This document shows, piece by piece, positions 18,653-27,992 of a DNA stretch of 64,000 nt. The stretch lies in NCBI RefSeq assembly GCF_014202225.1, contig NZ_JACHGE010000002.1, forward strand, positions 428,636-492,635. The letters are read 5' to 3'. This DNA is from Algibacter amylolyticus (GTDB lineage: Bacteria > Bacteroidota > Bacteroidia > Flavobacteriales > Flavobacteriaceae). Every line of letters begins with the position of its first letter. The stretch's first letter is position 1. A model generated the notes under the pieces. That model was not told where the DNA came from. It searched no databases and saw nothing but the letters and a program-made list of their open reading frames with translations. A program made the translations under genes and the position numbers.

Positions 18653-21600
18653 TTACTTTTTATATTTTGAAGGCACGGTACCAAACTGCTTTTTAAATAA
18701 TTGTCTAAAATATTTCGGACTGTTGTAACCTACCTCAAACGCAGCTTCAGAAATAGTGAAATCTTCGTTTTTTATAAGCGAAGCGGCCTTTTTTAGCTTT
18801 ACCATGGTAATGTATTCATTAATGTTTTTACCGGTTATGGCTTTAATTTTTCTAAAAAGCGGGGTTCTACTCATACCCATTTCATTGGTAATATCCTTTA
18901 CATTGGCTTTCCCAGATTTTATACTATTTAAAATGATAGTTTCTAGTTTTCTTAAAAACTCTTTTTCTTTATCTAGTAATTTCGATTGATCTTTAGAAAT
19001 AGACTGTAACGGTTCTTCTTGTTCTAAAAAGTACTTTCTTAACGATTTACGACTATCAATTAAATTTTTCACCCTAGCCAAAAGAATTTGACTGTTAAAT
19101 GGTTTTATAATATAATCGTCGGCACCAGTTTCATAACCTTCTTTAATGCTTTCTTCGTTACTTTTAGCCGATAATAGTATTATTGGTATATGGGTAGTCG
19201 TGGTTTCGTTTTTTAACACTTCACAAAGGTCTATACCGCTTTTTTTAGGCATCATAATATCAGAAATAATTAAATCTGGAACATATTTTAATGCTTTTTC
19301 AATGCCTTCTTGTCCGTTCTCAGCATAAATGATATCATATGTTTTTTCTAATACACCTTCTAAATATTGAAGAATATCTGGGTTATCATCAATTACTAAT
19401 ACAACGAGTTTGTCCTCGTCTATAGTAACATTAATTTTCTTTTTTTCATCTGTAATTTTTTCCGAAAGTGGTGCCCATGCGTTTACTGGAGACATTTCTA
19501 CTTCTTCTAGTGGTGCATTTATATGCTCGTCTATAGGTTTATTAATAAACACTGTCTCATCTCTTGGTATTTCTAAAGTGAAGGTAGACCCAGAACCAAG
19601 ACTGCTTTCTACTTTTAATTGGCCTTTGTGTAATTCGGCAAAGTTTTTAGATAGTGCTAATCCTATTCCCGAGCCTTTTTTTCTTGGTAAAGATTTAGAC
19701 TGGTAGTACCATTCGAAAATATGACTGAAATCTTCCGGATGAATACCAGAACCATCGTCTTTAACTATAATCTTAAAATTATTTTCATCGTAATTTAAAG
19801 CCACATTTATATTTCCTTTTGCTGCTGAGTGCTTTATGGCATTAGATAGTAAATTGTTTACTATAATTTGAACTTTTTCTAAATCGAACCAAGCTATAAA
19901 ATCTTCGTCTGGTATAGTATGTGTAAGATTGATATCTTTTTTTTGAGCCATTAACACATAGTTATCTACCAATTGTTTTAGTATTGGCGGTAAATTATAC
20001 TTGTTTACAACAAGGTCGCTTAGGCCTATTTCCGATTTTCGGAACTCTAATAATTTATTAATAGATTGAAACAGATATGTAGCATTTTTTTTTATTAAGC
20101 GCATACGGTCCAAATGCTTTTTGTTGTTAAGCTCTTGTAGCATATCGTCAACAGGACCTAATATTAAAGTTAAAGGTGTTCTTAACTCATGCGAGAAACT
20201 TGTAAAAAAACGAATTCTTTCTTTATTAAAATCTTGTTCTAATTGGCGTTGTTTTTTCTCAAAAAGTAAAGAGTTTTTTAGTTTTAAATGGTTGGTGTAG
20301 TACTTTAATGCTAGATAAATAGCGGCAATACTAAACAACAGGTATAGAATATATGCAGGAATGGTTTTCCAAAAAGGTGGTGTAATAGTAACTAATAACT
20401 GATTGTAAACTTCTTTTCCAGAACCTAATTTAGCTTTAACTTTTAGAGTGTAATCACCTGGCGGAATATTACTTAAGTTGGCGGTACCATTACTATTGTT
20501 TTCTATCCAATGGTTATGGTAGCCTTCTAGAATGTAGGAGTAGTTAATGTTATTGGCAATGGGGTATTTTAAAACCGTAAAATTTATAGAGAATAGACTT
20601 TGGTTGTGTGGTAATGTAATACTGTTTTGGTAAGAAATTGATTCTTTTAAAATAGCGCTAGTACTATTAGGATCGACTATAACCTTTTTATTAAGTACAT
20701 GTATGTTTTCAAACACAATAGAGTAGGTGGTAGGCGTGTTATTTTCAAGTTTTTTTGGATTAAACATATTAAAACCCTTGTTACCTCCAAAGTATAAGTC
20801 GTTGTTGTAACTTTTTATAGCAGCTCCAACATTAAATTCGCTACGTTGTATGTTGTTAAAGGTATTAAGGTTTTCAATAGCATCTGTATGAGTATTGTAA
20901 TGACTAATACCGTTAAAGGTTCCTATCCATACGCTATTGTCATTTTCAAATACCATACTACTTACGGTATTATTACTAAGCCCGTCGTATTCTGTAAAGT
21001 TTACCGCCATGTGTGTGTCTGGATTTATCCTTACTAAACCACCAAAACGCGTTCCACATAGCATATCGCCATTATTTAAACGAAGAAAGCAAAAAACAAC
21101 ATCGCTTGTCATGCCTTCGGTATTTTTCATGTTGTATGCTACAGTACTGTCGTTTTTAGGATTGTATTTTAAAACACCATCGCCGTAAGTAGCAAGCCAT
21201 AAAAATCCTTTTTCATCGCAGGTTATATCTCTAATATCTATTTTTCCTAAACTAGAAATGTAATTAAAAGCATCTTGGGCCTCATTATATTTAAATAAGC
21301 CACCACGGTTTGTACCTACCCAAATCTGGCCACTTCCATCTTCGTATATTTTTCTAACATCGTTACCATCTTCTATATTACCTTCTAAATAATGTTTGTA
21401 ATTGCCCGTTAATGGGTTTCTTTTATTTAAACCGCCTCCGTAGGTACCAACCCAAAGTCTGTTTTTCGAGTCGTCTAGTAAAGCAATTATATAATCGTTA
21501 CTAAGGCTTTGTTTGTTATTAGGCTCATGTTTAAAGTTAGAAAATTTACCTGTATTTGGATTATACAAGTTAAGGCCTGCACCATCTGTACCAATCCAAA

Positions 21601-22810
21601 TTTTGCCATCGCTTTTTTGCGCAAAGGCTCCAATTCGGTCGTGAGCTAAACCATCGGGGTTATCAATGTTTTTTTGAAAGCGCTTTATAGGCTCGCCGTT
21701 AGGATTAACAAAATTTAAACCGGTACTTGTTCCTAACCACATGTTACCTTCTCTATCTTTTTTAATAGAGGTTATGGTTCTGTTATAAACGCTAGAACCA
21801 TCGCTTTTTGGTAGAAACCATTTTATGGAAAGTTTTTGTTGCGATATAAAGGACGGTATATCTAATAAATTTAGGCCGCCGTTACGTGTGCCAATCCACA
21901 TTTTGTTGTCGTTGTCTTCTTCAAAAGAAAGGACATTTTCATCACTTAATCCGCGACCGTAATTTAAAGAAGATTTTAAACTTAAAGTATCACCTTTAGG
22001 CGTTATAACTTGTAAACCGTCGGCACCACCTATCCATAAGTTTCCATTGTTATCATTATAAAGTGTATGGATATCTACTGAAGAAATGGTACTGTTTTTT
22101 CCGCTAGGTACTCGAGTAATTTTTTTTGTTTTGTAGCTGTATTTATTTAGCCCAAAATTGCTTGTACCAATCCATAAAATGGAATCGCCTTGTACCAAGA
22201 TTTTTGAAATATAATTTGATGAAATAGAATGTGGATTATTGGGCTCATGACTAACGGTTGTTAATTTTCCGTTTTTATCTATTATCCTTAATCCCCATTC
22301 TTTATTGGAAGATCCTATAATAAGCTCTCTATTGGGACCAATAGCAAAGGAACTAATAGGTTCTACCAACTTTTTGTTATTTACTTTAAAAGCTTCAAAG
22401 GTTTCGTGCTTGGTGCTGTAAGTGTTTAAGCCTTCATCAGAAGAAATTAATATATTACCCTTAAGATCTATTTCTATTTGAGAGATATGATTATTATTTA
22501 AACTACTTTCTGGGTTTTTGTAGTCTTTTTTAAATTTGGAAAATCGAGTACCATCATAGCGGTTTACCCCTTCTATAGTACCTACCCACATAAAACCTAA
22601 AGAATCTTGTTCTATATTGTTTACCACATTATGCGATAGGCCACTTTCAACATCCAATAAATGAAAGGTTAAAATTTCTTCGGTAGCATTAGTTTTTATT
22701 TTTGAATCTTGAGCGAATAATGGAATTAAGCAAAGAAAAAAAGAAACCAAGTTTAAAACTAAATGTCGAATATTTCCATTTATATTTCTCTTAAATAAGA
22801 TTCTATTCAT
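18653..22810 (-). CDS. Hybrid two-component system sensor/regulator (HTCS) of the polysaccharide locus
   Basis: This one-protein signalling system senses a glycan fragment in the periplasm and activates the locus. I chose the ATG at 22810 (1385 residues) because the signal peptide MNRILFKRNI...LIPLFAQ starts there; a start nine codons earlier is possible. A large periplasmic two-component-regulator beta-propeller (about 45-750) has many (M/L)W(V/I)GT repeats. It is followed by a Y_Y_Y domain (about 755-820), one membrane helix (about 820-842), HisKA with phospho-acceptor His874 (SFSHELRTPL), HATPase (NNLLSNAIKHS, GSGIGLALSKN), a receiver with Asp1184 (IISDIMMP), and a C-terminal AraC-type helix-turn-helix (GYNSPKYFRQLFKKQFG). 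It is divergent from susC, the usual arrangement. The repeated 28-bp element at 22978 and 44691 is a candidate binding site. Confidence 0.95.
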   Translation of the reverse strand: MNRILFKRNINGNIRHLVLNLVSFFLCLIPLFAQDSKIKTNATEEILTFHLLDVESGLSHNVVNNIEQDSLGFMWVGTIEGVNRYDGTRFSKFKKDYKNPESSLNNNHISQIEIDLKGNILISSDEGLNTYSTKHETFEAFKVNNKKLVEPISSFAIGPNRELIIGSSNKEWGLRIIDKNGKLTTVSHEPNNPHSISSNYISKILVQGDSILWIGTSNFGLNKYSYKTKKITRVPSGKNSTISSVDIHTLYNDNNGNLWIGGADGLQVITPKGDTLSLKSSLNYGRGLSDENVLSFEEDNDNKMWIGTRNGGLNLLDIPSFISQQKLSIKWFLPKSDGSSVYNRTITSIKKDREGNMWLGTSTGLNFVNPNGEPIKRFQKNIDNPDGLAHDRIGAFAQKSDGKIWIGTDGAGLNLYNPNTGKFSNFKHEPNNKQSLSNDYIIALLDDSKNRLWVGTYGGGLNKRNPLTGNYKHYLEGNIEDGNDVRKIYEDGSGQIWVGTNRGGLFKYNEAQDAFNYISSLGKIDIRDITCDEKGFLWLATYGDGVLKYNPKNDSTVAYNMKNTEGMTSDVVFCFLRLNNGDMLCGTRFGGLVRINPDTHMAVNFTEYDGLSNNTVSSMVFENDNSVWIGTFNGISHYNTHTDAIENLNTFNNIQRSEFNVGAAIKSYNNDLYFGGNKGFNMFNPKKLENNTPTTYSIVFENIHVLNKKVIVDPNSTSAILKESISYQNSITLPHNQSLFSINFTVLKYPIANNINYSYILEGYHNHWIENNSNGTANLSNIPPGDYTLKVKAKLGSGKEVYNQLLVTITPPFWKTIPAYILYLLFSIAAIYLALKYYTNHLKLKNSLLFEKKQRQLEQDFNKERIRFFTSFSHELRTPLTLILGPVDDMLQELNNKKHLDRMRLIKKNATYLFQSINKLLEFRKSEIGLSDLVVNKYNLPPILKQLVDNYVLMAQKKDINLTHTIPDEDFIAWFDLEKVQIIVNNLLSNAIKHSAAKGNINVALNYDENNFKIIVKDDGSGIHPEDFSHIFEWYYQSKSLPRKKGSGIGLALSKNFAELHKGQLKVESSLGSGSTFTLEIPRDETVFINKPIDEHINAPLEEVEMSPVNAWAPLSEKITDEKKKINVTIDEDKLVVLVIDDNPDILQYLEGVLEKTYDIIYAENGQEGIEKALKYVPDLIISDIMMPKKSGIDLCEVLKNETTTTHIPIILLSAKSNEESIKEGYETGADDYIIKPFNSQILLARVKNLIDSRKSLRKYFLEQEEPLQSISKDQSKLLDKEKEFLRKLETIILNSIKSGKANVKDITNEMGMSRTPLFRKIKAITGKNINEYITMVKLKKAASLIKNEDFTISEAAFEVGYNSPKYFRQLFKKQFGTVPSKYKK

Positions 22811-23169
22811 AGTAAAAGGGAATAATTTTGTTATCAAACTTAATGTTTTTTAAATAAGAACCAAAGGAAAGTAGATATATAAAGCGATATTTTTAAGTTA
22901 CGTGAGAAAAATTACAAAAACCCTGTAGTGTGTTGTTATTATTGGGTTTTGGTTTCTTAAAAGAGTCATTTTAAGGGCGTTTTTTAACCGATTTACACCG
23001 CGTTAAGTTGTAATGTAAGTGTTAGTTTTACACTTGTAATGTCATGTTGTTGTGCTATTTTTGGTTCACCACTTTATTAGTACTTAATCTTTTTTTACTA
23101 ATATTAAACCAATTGCTTTGTAACGGCAGAATTACAAAAACCTAATTAAACTAACTAATAATTAAACTT
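22811..23169. promoter_or_regulatory. HTCS-susC divergent control region
   Basis: This 359-bp region must drive both the sensor gene and susC. It contains the 28-bp element at 22978-23005 and two direct copies of TTGTAATGT at 23008-23016 and 23034-23042, 26 nt apart. Between them lies the inverted repeat AAGTGT/ACACTT (23017-23035). TTGCTTTG at 23113-23120, 50 nt before the ATG, is one base off the TAnnTTTG -7 box, and I see no clear -33 TTG partner. The long leader is A/T-rich and ends in AACTAACTAATAATTAAACTT before the ATG. Confidence 0.5.
22978..23005 (+). promoter_or_regulatory. Putative HTCS operator, copy 1
   Basis: This 28-bp stretch has the core parts CGTTTTTTAAC and GATTTACACC. It matches 44691-44718 at 25 of 28 positions and lies 165 nt upstream of the susC start. 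The other copy precedes another secreted protein of the same locus, which supports a shared regulator; the HTCS encoded next door is the obvious candidate. Confidence 0.55.
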
Positions 23170-26100
23170 ATGAAAAAATTATTGAAATGCTTTTCTCTGT
23201 CTAATAAAAAAAGCGTTCTAATTGCGATCTTTTTTGGACTGGGCATTTTTACTGCAATGGGCCAGAATATTACAGTTTCTGGTAAAGTAACCGATGCTAA
23301 TGGACAATCCATACCAGGAGCTACTATAATAGTAAAAGGGACAGCAACCGGAGCAGTAACAGATTTTGATGGTGTTTACAATATACAAGCCAATGGTTCT
23401 AGCACCATTGTAGTATCGTATATTGGTTTTGAGACCCTCGAAATCCCAGTAAACAACCAAAAAACCATAAATATTCAATTAAAAGAAGATATTTCTTTAC
23501 TAGATGAAGTGGTGGTTGTTGGATATGGTACACAAAAGAAAAGCGATGTAACGGGTTCTGTTTCTAGTGCAAATCTTGAGGCTTTTAAAGATTCTCCAAA
23601 CACAAATGCGGTTCAAGCCTTACAAGGTACTGTTCCTGGATTAAATATTGGACAAGTAAATAGTGCAGGTTCCACTCCATCTATAAGTATTCGTGGACAA
23701 GTTTCTATTTCTGGGAATCAAGATGTTTTAATTATTCTTGATGGTATTCAATACAATGGATCTTTATCGTCCATTAATCCAGATGATATTAAATCTGTCG
23801 ATGTCTTAAAAGATGCGAGTTCTACTGCTGTTTATGGAGCACAAGCTGCTAACGGTGTTATTTTAATTACCACCAAAAGCGGTAAAAGAAATCAAACGCC
23901 TAAAATTTCATTTTCAAGTTCATATACTACTCAAACACCATCAGAGGATTTAAGACCTATGAATAGAAATGAATATATAGATCATATTAGGCGTATTAAT
24001 TATCAAGATGCCTATTTAGCTCCAGATTATACTACTTTAGATCCTAATTATGATATAACTACAGGTTTAATTGATCAGATAATATCTGATGGAAATTTAG
24101 TTGATACAGATTTTGATTGGTGGGGAGAAGGAACCAAGCAAGGTAATATAAAAGAAAACCGAGTAAGTGCCACAGGAGGCTCAGAGAAGGTAAGTTATTT
24201 ATTATCTCTTGGGTTAACCGAACAAGAGGGCTATATAATTAATGATAAATTTAAACGTAAAAGTATACGTATAAATGTAGATACCGATGTTAAAGATTGG
24301 TGGACTGTAGGGGTTCAATCTTTTGGTTCGTTTGTTAATAAGGATGGAGATGAACCTTCACTATATAGTTTAGCTATTGCACCTCCATTGTTAGAACCTT
24401 ACGATGAAGAAGGAAATCTTATAGCTAACCCTACAGGTACACTGGATTCAAATCCGTTTTTAACTTATGATGTACAGGATTACGAGCGCCATGATTACTT
24501 ATTCGCTAATGTGTTTTCTGAAATTAAATTCCCTTTCCTACCAGGGTTATCTTATCGTGTAAATTTTGGTAACAATTACAGAATCTCTAAAACTTATGGT
24601 TCTAGTAAATACTCTGCTAGTAACACAGGTGACGCAGGGAAAAATGTAAACTTTTATAAAGATTATACCTTAGATAATATACTTACTTATAAGAGAACTT
24701 TTGGTAAACATAATCTTACGGCAACTTACTTGTATGGTGCTATGGAGCGCGAAGGAGAAGGGACTTCTGCTTATGCGAAAGACTTTGACCGATTAGGATT
24801 AGGATACAATAATTTAGGAATAGGAGGTATACAGGAAACGGGATCATCGGCTTTTAAAGATCAACTAAACTATCAAATGTTTAGAGTTAATTATAAGTTT
24901 GATGAAAAGTATATACTAACAGGAACAATTCGTAAAGATGGGTACTCAGGTTTTGCCGAAAATAATAAAACCGCATATTTCCCAACAGGAGCATTTGCAT
25001 GGGTAATTTCTAACGAAGGATTTTTAAGTAACTCTAATGTAGTAAACAACTTAAAATTAAGAGCAGGTTATGGAATAAATGGAAATCAGACAGGTCGATA
25101 TACATCTTTAGCTAATTTAAAAACCGTAGACTCTTATGTGTTTGGCGATGGTGGTAGTACGGCTTTTGGTCAGGAAGTTACTTCTTTAGCAAATGCAGAT
25201 TTAAAATGGGAAAAAACCAAAGGATTAAATGTTGGTCTTGATTTTGGTTTATTTAGTAATAGGTTAAAAGGTAGTGTTGATGTCTATAAAAACACTACAG
25301 ACGATCTTTTGTTTAGAGTTGCTATACCATACTTAACAGGTTTTGATGGTATCAATACCAACGTTGGTAAAATGGAAAATAAAGGTATTGAAATTGCCTT
25401 AGTAGGCGATATTGTTAAAAATGATAGTTTTAAATGGACATCTACTATTTCATTTTCTAAAAATGAAAACAAAATTTTAGAGCTAACAGGCGAAGATGAA
25501 GATGAGGATGGTATAGAGGATGACTTAATATCTAGTGGGCTATTTATAGGAGAGTCTATTAATGCAATATACGACTATGAAATTGATGGTATCTATCAAC
25601 TTGGAGAAGAAAATATTCCGGATGGATATGGCCCGGGTACCCATAGAATTGTAGATCAAGATGGTGTTGATGGTATTACACCTGCAGGCGACAGAAAAAT
25701 AATAGGAACAACAGACCCTGCTTTTAGAGCCAGTTTATTAAATTCTTTTAGCTATAAACAATTTACACTAAATGTGTTTTTAAACACCATTCAAGGAGGT
25801 AAAAATAAATATTTAGGGGCTAACACTAATGCGCTTTATAGAGACAGTAATACCATTATGCGTAACTACATTAGCGGAATAGATTTCTGGACACCAACTA
25901 ACCCAGATGGCGTAAATCCGGTATCGTATTTTAGACCTGCCGTTGGAGGTACAAGATATGTGGATAGAAGCTTTGTACGTTTACAAGATGTAAATCTTAG
26001 TTATAAATTTAGTAAATCTATAGTTGAAAAATTAGCACTTTCAGATTTAAGTATTTATGTAAGCGGAAAAAACTTAGCAACTTGGACAAAATGGGATGGC

Positions 26101-26187
26101 TGGGATCCAGAAACAGGTCAGGCTATGAATTCAGGAGGAAGACCGGTATTAAAAGGATATTCTTTAGGTGTTAATTTATCTTTCTAA
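23170..26187 (+). CDS. SusC/RagA-type TonB-dependent outer-membrane transporter
   Basis: This 1005-residue beta-barrel imports oligosaccharides across the outer membrane using TonB energy. It begins with a long signal peptide ending near TAMGQ (about residue 34). A CarboxypepD_reg-like domain follows (about 37-110: VSGKVTDANGQSIPGATI), then the SusC hallmark DEVVVVGYGTQKKSDVTGS (about 114-132). Next come the plug domain (SIRGQVSISGNQDVLIILDG) and the barrel, ending in the aromatic LGVNLSF terminus. It lies directly upstream of susD with a 13-nt gap and opposite the HTCS gene. Together with the hydrolases downstream, the cargo is predicted to be arabinogalactan-derived oligosaccharide. Confidence 0.96.
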   Translation: MKKLLKCFSLSNKKSVLIAIFFGLGIFTAMGQNITVSGKVTDANGQSIPGATIIVKGTATGAVTDFDGVYNIQANGSSTIVVSYIGFETLEIPVNNQKTINIQLKEDISLLDEVVVVGYGTQKKSDVTGSVSSANLEAFKDSPNTNAVQALQGTVPGLNIGQVNSAGSTPSISIRGQVSISGNQDVLIILDGIQYNGSLSSINPDDIKSVDVLKDASSTAVYGAQAANGVILITTKSGKRNQTPKISFSSSYTTQTPSEDLRPMNRNEYIDHIRRINYQDAYLAPDYTTLDPNYDITTGLIDQIISDGNLVDTDFDWWGEGTKQGNIKENRVSATGGSEKVSYLLSLGLTEQEGYIINDKFKRKSIRINVDTDVKDWWTVGVQSFGSFVNKDGDEPSLYSLAIAPPLLEPYDEEGNLIANPTGTLDSNPFLTYDVQDYERHDYLFANVFSEIKFPFLPGLSYRVNFGNNYRISKTYGSSKYSASNTGDAGKNVNFYKDYTLDNILTYKRTFGKHNLTATYLYGAMEREGEGTSAYAKDFDRLGLGYNNLGIGGIQETGSSAFKDQLNYQMFRVNYKFDEKYILTGTIRKDGYSGFAENNKTAYFPTGAFAWVISNEGFLSNSNVVNNLKLRAGYGINGNQTGRYTSLANLKTVDSYVFGDGGSTAFGQEVTSLANADLKWEKTKGLNVGLDFGLFSNRLKGSVDVYKNTTDDLLFRVAIPYLTGFDGINTNVGKMENKGIEIALVGDIVKNDSFKWTSTISFSKNENKILELTGEDEDEDGIEDDLISSGLFIGESINAIYDYEIDGIYQLGEENIPDGYGPGTHRIVDQDGVDGITPAGDRKIIGTTDPAFRASLLNSFSYKQFTLNVFLNTIQGGKNKYLGANTNALYRDSNTIMRNYISGIDFWTPTNPDGVNPVSYFRPAVGGTRYVDRSFVRLQDVNLSYKFSKSIVEKLALSDLSIYVSGKNLATWTKWDGWDPETGQAMNSGGRPVLKGYSLGVNLSF

Positions 26188-26200
26188 AAAAAAAACTAAA

Positions 26201-27904
26201 ATGAAAAAAATAATAATATTTACAGCAATAATTTCACTTTTTTGGTCGTGTAATGAAGATTTTTTACAAGAAGAATCATTAGACCAACTAACATCAGAAA
26301 GTGCCTTCATAACTTACGAAGACTTTAATGCGTCTGTTAGTAACTTATACTATCTAGTAAGAAGACAATATTTTAATAGAGATGAAAATCGTCCTTTCGA
26401 TTTCTTATATGGAACAGATATTGTTTACGATGGCGAAAATAATGGATCTCAAAGACATAGTAGAATGGAAGCCGCTTACGACCCTTCTGGACAAATAGCA
26501 ACAGTTCATTGGAATCTATTGTATAAAACCATTTCTGAAGCAAACACAGTTATTAATAGAGTTGGGAGCTCTAACTTGACAGATGAACAAGCCATTGATA
26601 TTTTATCTCAAGCTAGATTTTTTAGAGCCTTTTCTTATCGCTCATTGGTTTATTTGTATGGAGATGTACCTTTAATAACTGAAGAAATAACGGCTCCTAA
26701 AGTAGATTTTACGCGCCAACCAAAATCACAAGTTTTAGACCAAATTATTGAAGATTTTGATTATGCTTCAAAAAATTTACCAAAAATAGCAGAGGCACAA
26801 GATGGTAAACTAAATAATTTAGTTGCTTATCATTATTTAGCAGAAACTTATATATCGACAGGAAAAAATACCGAAGCTATTACAGCAGCATCAGTAGTTA
26901 TTAATGATCCTGCTACAGATTTAATGAAAAGAGGTACACGTTTTGGCTCACGTGCAAACGAACCTGGAAATATTTATTGGGATTTATTTAGAACAAATAA
27001 TCAAAATAGGACTTCTGGAAATACTGAAGGTCTGTGGGTTATTCAATTTGAGTTGGATGTTCTAGGTGGTGGCTTACAATCTGGAAGTAAGGGCGGTTCT
27101 TATATGTTAGAAAGACATCATGGGCCATTAATTAGAGATGTAAGACTTATCGATCCGGCAGACAATAGAAGAAGGCCACCGTTTAATTGGCCTGTAGGTG
27201 ATTATTCAGGAGGAAGAGGTATAGGTTGGATGATTTCTACAACATATTTTAGTAATACAATTTGGGGTGGCGATAGCAGCAATCCAGATTTTGTAAACGA
27301 TATTAGAAACTCTAACGAAAATTTTGTTCGAGAATATGTAGCCAACAGAGCACCTTTTGAAGCTGAAATCGTATCTACTGAAAATCCTCAAGAAGGATAT
27401 ACAGTTCCTAGTAGAGCAATTTACGCATACCAAACTAAGGCAACTACGCCTTTTAATCATCCAGATGGCTTGTATAACAATAGTGATACATTTTCGCTAT
27501 CGGCGGCAGCAGGTGGTACTTATACCGATCAATATATGCTAAGATTGGCAGAAACATACTTATTAAGAGCGGAAGCTTATTTAGCAGATTCTAACCCTGG
27601 TTTAGCTGCTCAAGATATAAATGTAATTAGAGATCGCGCAAATGCATCACCAGTTTCGCCAGGAGATGTAACAATAGATTATATTTTAGATGAACGCATG
27701 CGCGAATTAGGACTAGAAGAAAAAAGAAGGTTAACCTTAATGCGTCTTGGTTTACTATACGATCGTGTGTCTCGATTTAATCCTTATTATGTAGAGCAAG
27801 GCATGAAAGAAACTTATAATCTTTGGCCAATTCCAGCTAATGAGATTGAAAGAAATCGTGGAGCTGTATTAAAACAAAACCCAGGCTATCCTGGAGCTGA
27901 ATAA
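26201..27904 (+). CDS. SusD/RagB-type surface glycan-binding lipoprotein
   Basis: This protein forms the lid of the SusC transporter and captures glycan at the cell surface. I place the start at ATG 26201 (567 residues). An upstream ATG at 26168 lies inside susC and would add residues that spoil the lipoprotein signal FWSCNEDFL, whose Cys is at about residue 17. The helical TPR-like N-terminal half has the typical YFNRDENRPFDF, LYKTISEANTVINRV and ARFFRAFSYRSLVYLYGD segments. The RagB/SusD C-terminal region includes YMLRLAETYLLRAEAYL, INVIRDRA and LDERMRELGLEEKRR, followed by an NPGYP ending. It is 13 nt after susC and is followed by a strong hairpin terminator. Confidence 0.95.
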   Translation: MKKIIIFTAIISLFWSCNEDFLQEESLDQLTSESAFITYEDFNASVSNLYYLVRRQYFNRDENRPFDFLYGTDIVYDGENNGSQRHSRMEAAYDPSGQIATVHWNLLYKTISEANTVINRVGSSNLTDEQAIDILSQARFFRAFSYRSLVYLYGDVPLITEEITAPKVDFTRQPKSQVLDQIIEDFDYASKNLPKIAEAQDGKLNNLVAYHYLAETYISTGKNTEAITAASVVINDPATDLMKRGTRFGSRANEPGNIYWDLFRTNNQNRTSGNTEGLWVIQFELDVLGGGLQSGSKGGSYMLERHHGPLIRDVRLIDPADNRRRPPFNWPVGDYSGGRGIGWMISTTYFSNTIWGGDSSNPDFVNDIRNSNENFVREYVANRAPFEAEIVSTENPQEGYTVPSRAIYAYQTKATTPFNHPDGLYNNSDTFSLSAAAGGTYTDQYMLRLAETYLLRAEAYLADSNPGLAAQDINVIRDRANASPVSPGDVTIDYILDERMRELGLEEKRRLTLMRLGLLYDRVSRFNPYYVEQGMKETYNLWPIPANEIERNRGAVLKQNPGYPGAE

Positions 27905-27915
27905 AACTCAAAAAT

Positions 27916-27957
27916 GCCGTTGTTAATGCATAACAGGCTTAACAACGGCTTTTTTTT
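27916..27957 (+). terminator. Intrinsic terminator between susD and the GH115 gene
   Basis: The arms GCCGTTGTTAA (27916-27926) and TTAACAACGGC (27939-27949) are perfect complements around a 12-nt loop and are followed by eight T. It lies 11 nt after the susD stop and only 36 nt before the next ATG. It therefore probably reduces, but does not stop, expression of the hydrolase genes relative to susCD. Confidence 0.9.
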
Positions 27958-27992
27958 AAAATTACTAAACTAGACTAAACCACTTTTTTTAA

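Noticed and set aside
19410-21188. Plus-strand open frames opposite the HTCS gene and similar frames elsewhere
   Set aside because: They mirror strong coding sequence on the other strand, have no recognisable domains and lack leaders. They are shadows.
26168-26200. susD start inside susC
   Set aside because: It would put eleven charged residues before the lipoprotein signal. The ATG at 26201 gives a normal signal and the usual A-rich leader.
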